From NCBI GenBank assembly GCA_964637835.1, contig CAZWYF010000017.1:1-64000 (forward strand): DNA of 64,000 nt, read 5' to 3'. The notes below the pieces were generated by a model. That model did not search any database and had not been told where the DNA came from. It saw only the letters and a list, made by a program, of their open reading frames with translations. Each line of letters begins with the position of its first letter. Positions within the stretch are counted from its first letter, which is position 1. This DNA is from Glo-17 sp964637835 (GTDB lineage: Bacteria; Krumholzibacteriota; Krumholzibacteriia; LZORAL124-64-63). The position numbers were made by a program, and so were the translations under genes. This document shows, in pieces, positions 27,994 through 39,268 of this stretch.

Positions 27994-28674
27994 ATGGCCC
28001 GCCGTCCCGCCACCGAGACCCGCCGCCGGGTGCTCGCCTTCGTGCGCGAGCGCATCCTGGCCGGCGCCCCGCCCACCACCCGCGAGGTGCAGGCGCACCT
28101 GGGCTTCCGCGCCGTGCAGTCGGCCCGCCAGCACCTGGAGGCGCTGGTGGCCGAGGGCAAGCTGGACAAGGAGCCCGGCCAGGCCCGGGGCTACCGCCTG
28201 CCGGTGGACGACCTCGCCGCCAGCGGCGCCGGCGGCGCCGGCGGTGCCGGCCGCCGCGCCGGCCGGGGGGGCAAGCGCCGCGCCGCCGGCCCGCCGGTGC
28301 CGGTGCCCATCCTGGGCCGCGTGCAGGCCGGCCGCCTCACCGAGGCCTTCGAGGCGCCGGACGGCTACCTGCCGGTGGCCGATCGCCCCGCCAGCGAGGA
28401 ACTCTTCGCCCTGGCCGTCCGCGGCGAGAGCATGACCGGCGCCGGGATCCTGCCCGGCGACCTGGTGGTGGTCCGCCGCCAGGACCGGGCGGAGGACGGG
28501 GCCATCGTGGTGGCGGAGGTCGCGGGCGAGGCCACCGTCAAGCGCCTGCGCCTGCGCCGCGGCCGCGTGGAGCTGCACGCGGAGAACCCGGCTTTCGCGC
28601 CCATCGTGCCCGGCCGGGGGGAGGAGCTGCGGATCCTGGGCCAGGTGGTGGAGGTGCGGCGGCGGCTGGGCTGA
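27994..28674 (+). CDS. lexA: LexA repressor
   Basis: A 226-residue SOS repressor. An N-terminal winged helix (TTREVQAHLGFRAVQSARQHLEAL) is joined by a long Gly/Ala/Arg-rich linker (residues about 76-100, longer than in E. coli) to the self-cleavage domain. The scissile bond is Ala112-Gly113 (GRVQAGR), the nucleophile Ser146 (GESMTGAGI) and the general base Lys183 (EATVKRLRL). AAAGGAG precedes ATG 27994. DNA damage would trigger RecA-stimulated cleavage and release both lexA and the imuA-imuB-dnaE2 operon, which share an operator sequence. It is divergent from the prkA operon. Confidence 0.96.
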   Translation: MARRPATETRRRVLAFVRERILAGAPPTTREVQAHLGFRAVQSARQHLEALVAEGKLDKEPGQARGYRLPVDDLAASGAGGAGGAGRRAGRGGKRRAAGPPVPVPILGRVQAGRLTEAFEAPDGYLPVADRPASEELFALAVRGESMTGAGILPGDLVVVRRQDRAEDGAIVVAEVAGEATVKRLRLRRGRVELHAENPAFAPIVPGRGEELRILGQVVEVRRRLG

Positions 28675-28761
28675 GGCCCACGTCCTCTCCCCGCCGCAGG
28701 GGTTCCCTCCGGCCTGGCGGGGGACGCCCGGTCCGATTTTCGCCTCGCGGCGAAAGTCCTC

Positions 28762-28790
28762 TTGACGCGACAGACGGATGTCTGTTAAGG
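28762..28790 (+). promoter_or_regulatory. imuA operon promoter with LexA operator
   Basis: TTGACG (28762-28767) and TTAAGG (28785-28790) are 17 bases apart. Between them lies the perfect palindrome ACAGACGGATGTCTGT (28770-28785). A LexA dimer bound here would block polymerase. The spacing and palindrome match the lexA promoter. Confidence 0.78.
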
Positions 28791-28827
28791 TGTCTGGCAC
28801 CCCGTCGCCCGGCGGAAGGAGGTGCCC

Positions 28828-29718
28828 GTGACCCGTGTCGCTCTCGCACGGCCGTTCGACCAGCTTCTCGACCCGTCCCCGGGCCGATCCCCGGCCCCGT
28901 CGCTGGATCAGCGCGACGCGGCGCCGGCCCCGCCGGCGGCGGCCGGCTCGCCGGCCGGCGACCCCGCCCTGGCGGAGGTGCTGGCCCACCCGGCCCTGGT
29001 GCGCCTGGGCGGCGGGGCGCCGTACCCGGCACCGGAGCAGGCGCCGGCGTGGTCGTGGGCGGAGCTGAGCGGCCGCCTCTGCGAGCTGGGCCCCGGGCGC
29101 GAGCCGGCGGTGCTCAGCGCCGCGGCCGCCCTGGTGCGCGACGCCCAGCGCCGCGGCGAGCCGGCGGCCTGGGTGACCGTGGGCGCGGACCTGGTCTACC
29201 CGCCCGACCTCGCTGCCGGCGGCATCGACCTGGCCCGGCTGCCGGTGGTGCGCGCGGCGGACTGCGCGACGGCCGGCCGCGCGGCGGACCTGCTGCTGCG
29301 CTCGGGCGCCTACGGGCTGGTGGTGCTGGACCTGATGGCGGGCGGCCCGCGGGCCACCCTGGCCGCCCCGCTGCAGAGCCGCCTCTCGCAGCTCGCCCGG
29401 CGGCACGACGCGGCGGTGCTCTGCCTGCGGCGGCCGCCGCGGGATCCGCAGGTCCCGCCGGAGGACGCCCCGCGCGGTGGCGTGGGCGATGCCACGTGCG
29501 GCGGCGTGGGCGACGCCGCGCGCGGCGGCCGGCGAGCCGCCCCGGCCTGGGCGCCGGGCGCCTCGCTCGGCTCGCTGGTCTCCCTGCGGGCGGTGGCCTC
29601 GCGCCGGCCGCTGGGCCCGGGGCGATTCCTCTGCTGCATCGACGTGGTGAAGGACAAGCGCCGCGGCCCCGGCTGGCGCTGGCAGGAGGTGTGGCGTGGC
29701 CCCGAGGGACTCGACTGA
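28828..29718 (+). CDS. imuA: ImuA-like protein of the SOS mutasome cassette
   Basis: A 296-residue protein in the position of ImuA. The start is GTG 28828, with AAGGAGG upstream. The body is a degenerate RecA-like fold (LVYPPDLAAGGIDLARLPVVRAADCATAGRAAD, YGLVVLDLMAGGPRATL) without an obvious Walker A, as is usual for ImuA. The C-terminus (VVKDKRRGPGWRWQEVWRGPEGLD) resembles the family tail. It works with ImuB and DnaE2 in damage-induced translesion synthesis. It overlaps imuB by 23 bases and sits behind a LexA box. Identification rests strongly on context. Confidence 0.8.
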   Translation: MTRVALARPFDQLLDPSPGRSPAPSLDQRDAAPAPPAAAGSPAGDPALAEVLAHPALVRLGGGAPYPAPEQAPAWSWAELSGRLCELGPGREPAVLSAAAALVRDAQRRGEPAAWVTVGADLVYPPDLAAGGIDLARLPVVRAADCATAGRAADLLLRSGAYGLVVLDLMAGGPRATLAAPLQSRLSQLARRHDAAVLCLRRPPRDPQVPPEDAPRGGVGDATCGGVGDAARGGRRAAPAWAPGASLGSLVSLRAVASRRPLGPGRFLCCIDVVKDKRRGPGWRWQEVWRGPEGLD

Positions 29719-31350
29719 GCGCGGGCCGGCCGCGCCGCCGGCCGCCGCGCCGCCGCGCACCGCCGCCGCGCCGCCGGCCGCCGCCGTGCCGTCGCCGGCC
29801 CGCATCGCCTGCGTGGACCTGCCGGCCTGGCCGCTGCAGCTGCTGCTGCGCGGGCATCCGGACTGGCGGGGTCGTCCCGCGGCGGTGGTGGCCGAGGACA
29901 GCCCCCAGGCGCCCTTGCTCTGGGTGAACGAGCCCGCGCGCCGGCAGGGCGTCCTGCCGGGCCTGCGCTACGCCGCGGCCCTCTCCCTGGCGCACGACCT
30001 CGCCGCCGGCACGGTCTCCGATCGCGAGCTGGCCGCCGCCGGCGCGCGCCTGCACCGCCACCTGCTGCACGCCAGCCCGCGGGTGGAGGCGGCGCGCCAC
30101 GAGCCGGGGGTGTTCTGGCTGGACGCCCGCGGCCTCGAGCGCCTGCACGGGTCGGTCGCCGCCTGGGCGGAGCGCCTGTACCGGGGACTGGAGCGGGCGG
30201 GCCTGATCGCGTCCGTGGCGGTGGGCTGGTCGCGCTTCGGCAGCTATGGCCTGGCGCGCACCCGCCGGGGCGTGACGGTGGCGCCGGACGCGCGGCGGGA
30301 GCTGGACGCCCTGCGCCGGGTGCCCCTGGCCCGCCTGCAGCTCGATCCGCGCCTGCGTGATCCCCTCGACCGCCTGGGCGTGCGCACCGTGGGCGCGCTG
30401 TGCGACCTGCCGGCCGCCGGCGTGGGCGCACGCTTCGGCGCGGCCGCCGCCGAGCTGCATCGCCTCGCCCGGGGCGCCGGCCATGATCCCCTGCAGCCGG
30501 ACCGCCCGCCGGAGGCCATCACCGCCACCGAGGTGCTCGAGGAACCGGAGAGCGACGCCTGGCGGCTGCTCTTCCTGATCAAGCGCCTGCTGCACCCGCT
30601 GCTCGCCCGCCTGGCCGACCGCCTGCAGGCCGTGGCGGCGGTGCACCTGGAGCTGTGGCTCGCCGACCGCGCCACCACCCGCCTGCGCCAGACCCTGCGG
30701 CCGGCCGCGCCCACCGGCGATGCGGTGCTGCTGCTGGAGCTGGTGCGCCTGCGCCTGGAAGGCCTGGAGCTGGCCGCCGGCGTGGAGCGGGTGGTCCTGC
30801 GCCTGGAGGAGGTCTCCGCCCAGGCCATCAGCGACGACCTCTTCGCCCGCCACCGCCAGCGCGACCCCGCCGCCGCCGCCCGCGCCCTGGCCCGCGTGCG
30901 CGCCGAGCTGGGCGACGGCGCGGTGATGCACGCCGAGCTGACCGCAGCCTGGCTGCCGGAGGCGCGGGTGCGGTGGGTGCCGGTGGCCGATGCGGCCGGC
31001 TCCGCGGCGGACCGCGGGGGGCGCGTCGCCGGGCGCCCCCCGGGGGGCCCCTCGGCAGGTCCCGTGGAGGGCCCCCCGGGGGGCCCCCCGGGGGGCACGC
31101 CGGGCGGCGCCCCGGGCGGCCCCCCGTCCGCTGGCCCGCCCGTCCTGGTCCGCCGCCTCCTGGCGCGACCGCCGGAGATCCCCGCGCCGCAGCCGCGGTT
31201 CGTCCTGGCCGGCCCGTACCGCCTCTCCGGCGGCTGGTGGCGCCGCGAGGTGCGGCGCGCCTACGCCTTCGTGCGCACCGGCGCCGGCGAGCTGCGCTGG
31301 GTCTACCACGACCGCCGCCGCCGCCGCTGGCGCGTGCAGGGGAGGGTGGA

Positions 31351-31354
<4 letters not shown>
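29696..31354 (+). CDS. imuB: ImuB, catalytically inactive Y-family polymerase homologue
   Basis: A 552-residue Y-family polymerase relative. The N-terminal IACVDLPAWPLQLLLRGHPDW and LPGLRYAAALSLAHDL are typical of ImuB. The region that carries the SxDE catalytic motif in active polymerases reads VFWLDARGLERLHG, so catalysis is not expected; ImuB instead bridges ImuA, DnaE2 and the beta clamp. Around residues 440-480 there is a low-complexity hinge (GPPGGPPGGTPGGAPGG) encoded by tandem CCCCCCGGGGGG units. The GTG start at 29696 follows AGGAGGT and lies inside imuA, and the stop overlaps the dnaE2 start (ATGA). Confidence 0.92.
31036..31095 (+). repeat. CCCCCCGGGGGG palindromic units inside imuB
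   Basis: The self-complementary dodecamer occurs at 31036-31047, 31072-31083 and 31084-31095. A 32-base segment around the tandem pair (31067-31098) is identical to one in the NikL-like gene at 35928-35959, in the same reading frame. Confidence 0.75.
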
Positions 31355-34594
<3,240 letters not shown>

Positions 34595-34596
<2 letters not shown>

Positions 34597-34618
34597 GGGG
34601 CCCCCCGGGGGGCCCCTC
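34595..34618 (+). terminator. 24-nt perfect palindrome after dnaE2
   Basis: Starting within the dnaE2 stop codon, a perfect palindrome is centred on CCCCCCGGGGGG (34601-34612) with GAGGGG and CCCCTC outside it. A further similar unit lies near 34690-34701. It may terminate the imu operon, although there is no T-run; it also belongs to the dispersed CCCCCCGGGGGG family. Confidence 0.4.
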
Positions 34619-34828
34619 GGGCGCCAGGCCCCCGGCGGCGCCCCCCGGGCGGCGCCCCGGCAGCCAGGGGCCCCGTCCGTCGCGAGGGTCCCCCGGGGGG
34701 CCCCCGGGCGGCGCCTCACCGCAGGTGGACCTACGTTGAGCGCGTGGCCGCGGGCCGCGTCCTGGCGCCGGCCAGCCGGCCCGCACGATCCACGCCCGAC
34801 CCGATCCCAGCCCCCGGAGCCGCCGCCC

Positions 34829-35356
34829 ATGACCGATCCCGATCCCGCCGCTGTCGCCCCACGCCCCACGCGCACCCTGGCCGTCAACCTCGCGGGCCTG
34901 GCCGGCTGGATGCTCGCCGCCCTGGCCACCGGCGCCATCGGCGCGGTCGCCTCGGTGAACGCGGGCGCGTTCTACCAGTCCCTCGACCGCCCCGGCTGGG
35001 CGCCGCCCGGCTGGCTCTTCGGCCCGGTGTGGACCGTGCTCTACGTGCTCATGGGCCTGGCCGCCTGGCTGGTGTGGCAGCGCGCCGGCTGGCGTGGCGC
35101 CCGACCGGCGCTGACGCTCTTCCTGGTGCAGCTCGTCTTCAACGCGATGTGGAGCTGGTTCTTCTTCGTCTGGCAGCTGGGGGGCGTGGCCTTCTTCGAG
35201 GTGCTCCTGCTGCTGGGCCTGATCGTGGCCACGGTGGTGACGTTCTGGCGCGTCCATCGCCTCGCGGCCGCGCTGCTGCTCCCGTACCTGGCGTGGGTGG
35301 CCTTCGCCTCGGCGCTCACCTGGGCGGTATGGCGGGGCAATCCCGGCGTGCTCTGA
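34829..35356 (+). CDS. tspO: TspO/MBR-family membrane protein
   Basis: A 175-residue protein with five membrane helices, the TspO fold. The family signatures are present: SLDRPGWAPPGWLFGPVWTV with the conserved Pro and Trp residues, NAMWSWFFF in helix 3, and PYLAWVAFASALTW in helix 5. TspO proteins bind porphyrins and influence tetrapyrrole or stress metabolism. ATG 34829 has GGAG ten bases upstream. It is preceded by about 230 bases of very GC-rich spacer without a gene and followed by the nickel-transport promoter. Confidence 0.95.
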   Translation: MTDPDPAAVAPRPTRTLAVNLAGLAGWMLAALATGAIGAVASVNAGAFYQSLDRPGWAPPGWLFGPVWTVLYVLMGLAAWLVWQRAGWRGARPALTLFLVQLVFNAMWSWFFFVWQLGGVAFFEVLLLLGLIVATVVTFWRVHRLAAALLLPYLAWVAFASALTWAVWRGNPGVL

Positions 35357-35373
35357 GCGCGCGCCCGCCCCGC

Positions 35374-35431
35374 TTGACATCGCCCGGCCGACCAGGCATG
35401 CTCGCCCCGTAATACGAATCATCCGTTCGTA
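35374..35431 (+). promoter_or_regulatory. Promoter and likely NikR operator of the nickel ECF operon
   Basis: TTGACA (35374-35379) and CATGCT (35397-35402) are 17 bases apart. Just downstream, TACGAA (35413-35418) and TTCGTA (35426-35431) form a perfect inverted repeat with a 7-base spacer, 14 bases before the first start codon. As nikR ends this operon, the repeat is the best candidate NikR site. Confidence 0.6.
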
Positions 35432-35444
35432 ACACGGAGGCCGC

Positions 35445-36143
35445 ATGGCGACCCGCGCCACCCCCTCGCGCCGCATCCGCCCCGCCACGGCCGGCGCCCT
35501 GTGCCTGGCGCTCGCCGCGGTCCTGCTCGCCACGCGGCCCGCCCACGCCCACGGCATCAGCCACCGCACCGACCACGCCGGCGCCGTTGCCGTCACCTTC
35601 ACCTACGCCGACGGCACCCCCATCGCCTTCGCCGACTTCCAGGTCCACGGCCCGGCCGACCCCCGCCCCGCCGCCGCCGGCCTCACCGACCGCGCCGGCC
35701 GCGCCGTCTTCCTGCCCCACCGCCCCGGCCAGTGGACCGTCCGCGTGACCACCGCCGACGGCCACGGCAAGACCGTGCAACTGGACCTCACCGGGGACGA
35801 CCTCGCCGCCCTCGACGCCGGCTCCGCCGCGGCCACCGCGGCCACCGGCCCCGACGCAGCCACCGGCTCTGCCGCAACCGCCGCAGCCACCGGCTCTGCC
35901 GCAACCGCCGGCTCTGCCGCAATCACCGAGGGCCCCCCGGGGGGCCCCCCGGGGGGCACCCTCGCCCAGGACGCCGGCGGCCCCGATCGCTGGCTGCGCG
36001 CCGCGCTCGGCGTGGGCCTGATCCTGCTGATCGCCCTCGTCCTCTCGACCGTGCTGCGCCGCGCCGGCGCCCGTGACCGCGCCGGCGTCCGTGACCGCGC
36101 CGGCCCCGGCCAGCCGCCATCCTCGCCCCCCGCCACCGACTGA
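35445..36143 (+). CDS. NikL/CbiL-like accessory protein of a nickel ECF transporter
   Basis: A 232-residue protein with a signal peptide ending HAH, a His-rich mature start (HAHGISHRTDHAG) and a single Ig-like domain (VTFTYADGTPIAFADFQV...GQWTVRVTTADGHGKTVQLDL). An Ala/Thr/Gly/Ser-rich linker with repeats follows, then one membrane helix near the C-terminus (about 183-202) and a basic tail. This matches the extra periplasmic component found with NikM/Q/O systems, which probably presents Ni2+ to NikM. Residues 162-171 are encoded by tandem CCCCCCGGGGGG units. ACGGAGG precedes the ATG. First gene of the operon. Confidence 0.75.
   Translation: MATRATPSRRIRPATAGALCLALAAVLLATRPAHAHGISHRTDHAGAVAVTFTYADGTPIAFADFQVHGPADPRPAAAGLTDRAGRAVFLPHRPGQWTVRVTTADGHGKTVQLDLTGDDLAALDAGSAAATAATGPDAATGSAATAAATGSAATAGSAAITEGPPGGPPGGTLAQDAGGPDRWLRAALGVGLILLIALVLSTVLRRAGARDRAGVRDRAGPGQPPSSPPATD
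35928..35959 (+). repeat. CCCCCCGGGGGG tandem pair inside the NikL-like gene
   Basis: Units at 35933-35944 and 35945-35956. The 32 bases are identical to imuB 31067-31098 and encode the same EGPPGGPPGGT peptide. Confidence 0.75.
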
Positions 36144-36169
36144 CCGCCACCCGCGCCTGGAGCTGCCCC

Positions 36170-36814
36170 GTGCACGTCCCCGACGGCTTCTTCGCCCCGC
36201 AGACCTGGCTCCCCGCCGCCGGCGTGGCGGGCGCGGGCTGGGCGTGGTCGCTGCGCCGTCTGCGCCGCGCCCTCAGCGCCCGCACCGTGCCGGTCCTGGG
36301 CGTGACCACCGCCTGCTGCTTCGGCCTGATGCTCATCAGCGTGCCGTTGCCGCTGGGCGGCGCCTCGGTCCACGCCACCGGCGTGGCGGTGCTGGCCCTG
36401 CGCTTCGGCGTGCCCATCGCCTTCCTGGCCATCTCCCTGGTGCTGGCCCTGCAGGCGCTCCTGCTCGGCGACGGCGGCGTCACCAGCCTGCCGGTGACCG
36501 CCCTGGCGCTCGGCCTGGCCGCCCCCGTGGTCGCCGTCCTCGCCGCCCGCCTCCTGCGCCCGGCGGGCGCCACCGCCGCGCGCTTCGCCGCCGGCTGGCT
36601 GGCCGTGATGACCGCCGCCCTGATCACCGGCCTGCTCCTGGGCCTGCAGCCGCACCTGGCCCGCGACGCCGCCGGCGACCCGCTCTACTTCCCCTTCGGC
36701 TGGAACACGGTCCTGCCGGCGGTGCTGCTGCCGCACGCGGTGCTGGGCGTCCTCGAGGGCGTGCTCACGGTGATCGCCCTGCGCGGCCTCGACCGGGAGG
36801 CGCCCGCGCCATGA
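36170..36814 (+). CDS. nikM: NikM/CbiM-family substrate-binding membrane protein
   Basis: A 214-residue membrane protein that starts MHVPDGFF, the hallmark of the CbiM/NikM S-component. After the start, the N-terminal amine and His2 help hold Ni2+ or Co2+ in a square-planar site. GASVHATGVAVL carries the further conserved His. Six or so hydrophobic helices follow. The start must be the GTG at 36170 because the MHxPDG N-terminus is functional. The stop overlaps the start of the next gene (ATGA). Nickel rather than cobalt is inferred from the nikR gene and the lack of cobalamin genes. Confidence 0.92.
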   Translation: MHVPDGFFAPQTWLPAAGVAGAGWAWSLRRLRRALSARTVPVLGVTTACCFGLMLISVPLPLGGASVHATGVAVLALRFGVPIAFLAISLVLALQALLLGDGGVTSLPVTALALGLAAPVVAVLAARLLRPAGATAARFAAGWLAVMTAALITGLLLGLQPHLARDAAGDPLYFPFGWNTVLPAVLLPHAVLGVLEGVLTVIALRGLDREAPAP

Positions 36815-37467
36815 CCCCGCCCCGCGCCGACATCCGCGCCCCCCGAAGCCGCTCCCCCCGAAGCCGCGCCCCCCGAAGCCGCGACCCGCGAAGCCGCGCC
36901 CCCCGGGGGACCCGCCGCCTGCTCGCCCTCTACGGGGCGTTCGTCCTGCTGGTCTCGCTCCTGCACGACCCCCGCCTGCTCGCCGTCGCCCTGCTCGTCG
37001 TCCTGCTGGTCGCCGGCCGCGACGCCGGCTGGGTCCTGCGCCGCGCCGCCCTGGCGGTGGCCGTCTTCACCGGCGTGGTCGCCGGCGCCTGGGTGCTGAC
37101 CAGCCTCTGGCGCGGGGACGACCCCTGGCCCTGGGCCCTGCGCACGGTCCTGCGTGTCCTCGCCCTGACCAGCGCCACCCTGCTGCTCGGCCGCCGCGTG
37201 CGCCTGCTCGACCTCGCCGCCGGCTCGCGCGCCCTGCAGACGGTGCTCGTGCTGGTGCTCGCCCAGATGACCACCCTGCGCCGCACCCTGCGCGACGCCC
37301 GCCTCGCCCTGCAGAGCCGCTCCCTGGTGCGGCCCGGCCCGCGGGTGCTCCTGCGCCACGCCGGCGCCTCGGGCGGCAGCCTGCTGCGCAAGGCGCGGCA
37401 CGACCTCACGCGCACCACCGAGGCCATGGCCTCGCGGGGGTACTTCCTCGATGCTGATCCGGACTGA
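36811..37467 (+). CDS. nikQ: NikQ/CbiQ-family ECF transmembrane (T) component
   Basis: A 218-residue membrane protein in the T-component position. After an unusual Arg/Pro/Ser N-terminal tail (five RAPRS-like units), hydrophobic helices follow (LLALYGAFVLLVSLLHDP, ALLVVLLVAG, AVAVFTGVVAG). The C-terminal cytoplasmic part has AQMTTLRRTLRDARLALQSR and EAMASRGY, equivalents of the coupling helices that contact the ATPase. It is shorter than most CbiQ proteins (about 230-260). It overlaps nikM by four bases and nikO by 17. Confidence 0.85.
   Translation: MTPPRADIRAPRSRSPRSRAPRSRDPRSRAPRGTRRLLALYGAFVLLVSLLHDPRLLAVALLVVLLVAGRDAGWVLRRAALAVAVFTGVVAGAWVLTSLWRGDDPWPWALRTVLRVLALTSATLLLGRRVRLLDLAAGSRALQTVLVLVLAQMTTLRRTLRDARLALQSRSLVRPGPRVLLRHAGASGGSLLRKARHDLTRTTEAMASRGYFLDADPD
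36835..36909 (+). repeat. 15-bp in-frame tandem repeat in the nikQ N-terminus
   Basis: Five units of the type CGCGCCCCCCGAAGC start at 36835, 36850, 36865, 36880 and 36895 (the last is partial) and encode RAPRS-like pentapeptides. Copy number could vary between strains without shifting the frame. Confidence 0.7.
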
Positions 37468-38227
37468 GGCGGTCACCCATCACCACGATGGCCGCCCCGC
37501 CCTGCGCGGGGTCGACCTCGCCGTCGCCAGGGGCGACCGGGTGGTGCTGCTCGGTAGCAACGGCTCGGGCAAGTCCACCCTGCTCAAGCTCCTCGATGGC
37601 CTCTTCCCCCCCGACGAGGGCGCCGTCTTCTACGATGGCCGCCGCCTCGACCGCGCCGCCCTCGGCGACCGCGACTTCCATCGCCGCTTCCGCCGCGAGG
37701 TGGTCCTCCTGTTCCAGGAACCGGAGGCCATGCTCTTCCATCCCACGGTGGCCGAGGAGCTGAGCTTCGGCCCGCGGCAGCTCGAGCTGGCCGATCCGGA
37801 CCAGCGCGCCCGCCTCTGGGCCGAGCGCACCGGCATCGCCCATCTCTGGGACCGCCCGCCCACCGACCTCAGCCGTGGCGAGAAGCAGCGCGTGGCCCTC
37901 GCCGCGCTGCTGGTGCTCGAGCCGCGGGTCCTGCTCCTGGATGAGCCGACGGCCGCCCTCGATCCCCGCTCCACGGGCTGGCTGGTGGACTTCCTGCAGG
38001 ACCGCGCCGTCACCACCGTGACCGCCACGCACAACCTCTCCCTGGCGCCGGAGCTGGGCCATCGCGCCGTGGTCCTGGGCGAGGACCACACCGTCCTGCA
38101 CGACGGTCTCCTGGCCGGCCTGCGCGAGGACCTCGACCTGCTGCGCCGCGCCAACCTCGTGCACCGCCACCGGCACCGCCACGGCCCGCACCAGCACAGC
38201 CACGACCACGTCCACGACTGGGACTGA
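37451..38227 (+). CDS. nikO: NikO/CbiO-family ATPase of the nickel ECF transporter
   Basis: A 258-residue ABC ATPase. Walker A is GSNGSGKST, the Q loop LLFQEPE, the signature LSRGEKQR, Walker B LLLDEPTA and the switch His lies in TATHNLSL. The C-terminus is a His-rich tail (HRHRHRHGPHQHSHDHVHD) that probably binds nickel. It energises import by NikM/NikQ. It overlaps nikQ by 17 bases and is followed four bases later by nikR. The part encoding signature, Walker B and switch His (37830-38096) is present again, base for base, at 40345-40611. Confidence 0.95.
   Translation: MLIRTEAVTHHHDGRPALRGVDLAVARGDRVVLLGSNGSGKSTLLKLLDGLFPPDEGAVFYDGRRLDRAALGDRDFHRRFRREVVLLFQEPEAMLFHPTVAEELSFGPRQLELADPDQRARLWAERTGIAHLWDRPPTDLSRGEKQRVALAALLVLEPRVLLLDEPTAALDPRSTGWLVDFLQDRAVTTVTATHNLSLAPELGHRAVVLGEDHTVLHDGLLAGLREDLDLLRRANLVHRHRHRHGPHQHSHDHVHDWD
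37830..38096 (+). repeat. 267-bp direct repeat, copy 1 (within nikO)
   Basis: Identical at every base to 40345-40611. After one mismatch a further eight bases also agree. The copies are 2.5 kb apart in direct orientation. Confidence 0.9.
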
Positions 38228-38231
38228 CGCC

Positions 38232-38645
38232 ATGACCGATCCCGCCATCCGCTTCACCGTCTCGCTGCCGCGGCCGCTGCTCGACGAGCTGGACGCCCGC
38301 ATCACCCACCGTGGCTACGCCTCGCGCTCGGAGCTGGTGCGCGACCTGATCCGCAAGGAGCTGGCCGCCGACCGCTGGCGGGCCGGCACCGAGGAGATGG
38401 TGGGCATCCTGTCCATCACCTACGACCACCACCGGCGCGGCCTGGTCGACCGCCTGCACGCCATCCAGCACCACCGCTACGTCCACGTGCTCTGCACCCA
38501 GCACGTGCACGTCGATCACCACACCTGCCTGGAGACCATCGTCCTGCGCGGCCTGCCGGCCGAGATCGAGCAGCTGGCCCTGGAGATCGGAGGCCAGAAG
38601 GGCGTCCAGCAGGCGGAACTGGTGCGCATGGGGGTGGGGGCGTAG
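38232..38645 (+). CDS. nikR: NikR nickel-responsive regulator
   Basis: A 137-residue regulator with an N-terminal ribbon-helix-helix (IRFTVSLPRPLLDELDARI...YASRSELVRDLIRKEL) and a C-terminal ACT-type nickel domain. The metal ligands are conserved: His in DRLHAIQHHRY, then His-x-His-x5-Cys in HVHVDHHTC. Nickel-bound NikR represses nickel uptake genes, so it closes a feedback loop on the operon it ends. The inverted repeat TACGAA-N7-TTCGTA near the operon start is its probable operator. Four-base spacing after nikO. Confidence 0.95.
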   Translation: MTDPAIRFTVSLPRPLLDELDARITHRGYASRSELVRDLIRKELAADRWRAGTEEMVGILSITYDHHRRGLVDRLHAIQHHRYVHVLCTQHVHVDHHTCLETIVLRGLPAEIEQLALEIGGQKGVQQAELVRMGVGA

Positions 38646-38658
38646 GGGCGGCCAGCGG

Positions 38659-38794
38659 CGCGAAACCGGCACTCGCGAGGGTCCCGACGTCCGCTTCCCC
38701 GGTCCCTCGACTCGAACCGGATGATCGCGGAGGTACGACCTTTCCGATTCGGGCGCGATCCGGCGCATCGGGAGATGGGACCATGCGGTTGGAT
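38659..38794 (+). repeat. 136-bp dispersed repeat, copy A
   Basis: Begins CGCGAAACCGG and ends GCGGTTGGAT. About two thirds identical by eye to copy B at 41044-41179 and clearly related to copy C at 43891-44026. All three have the same length. Confidence 0.7.
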
Positions 38795-39099
38795 GGCTAT
38801 CTCCATCGCCTGCCCCTGTCCATGACCAGGCGCCGCCAGTGCTGAACACTTCGTTCAGGAATGCCCCGATCAGTCGTATCCGAAGACGCCTCCACTCTCC
38901 TTGAGCGAGACCAGCAGCACCGCCTCGACGCGCTCGTCGAGCGGGACGCGGAGCTTCGTTCTACAAGAACTTACATCCCCCCAATGCTCCCGGTCCGCCG
39001 AACAGGCCTCCGTCGAGGAGACCGGGGTGTTCGGCGCGTCGTGGCCGCCAACGGCGAGCGGTCGCGGGATGAGGCCGCGAACCTGGGCGCCGTTCTCTA

Positions 39100-39128
39100 T
39101 TGAAATTACGGTTTCAACATGCTACCCT
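39100..39128 (+). promoter_or_regulatory. Promoter with TTGAAA-N6-TTTCAA inverted repeat
   Basis: TTGAAA (39100-39105) and TACCCT (39123-39128) are 17 bases apart. The -35 hexamer is also the left arm of a perfect inverted repeat, TTGAAA-N6-TTTCAA (39100-39117). The gene at 41434 has the same arrangement. Confidence 0.5.
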
Positions 39129-39268
39129 GTCGGCGGTGAGCGGGCGGATCTCACCAGGTATCCCAGGCGACAGCCACATCTGTTGGCCATTCACCCAGGC
39201 CGGCGGAGTTCATTCTGGATCGACAGCTGCTGCGTGCTCTTCACCGGCCGTCAACGGAGGAGTGAATC

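Larger units (their letters stand above)
38646..39268. other. Gene-poor spacer with repeat A and a promoter
   Basis: About 620 bases between nikR and a secreted-protein gene. It contains the first copy of the 136-bp repeat (38659-38794), a small inverted repeat CTGAAC-N5-GTTCAG (38839-38855), and the promoter at 39100-39128. An 80-codon frame from 38861 has no ribosome site and no recognisable family, so I do not call it. Base composition falls below that of the flanking operon here. Confidence 0.5.

Noticed and set aside
38861..39103. An 80-codon frame that could be an antitoxin-like small gene
   Set aside because: The ribosome site touches the ATG, the sequence resembles no family, and no toxin-like partner follows.
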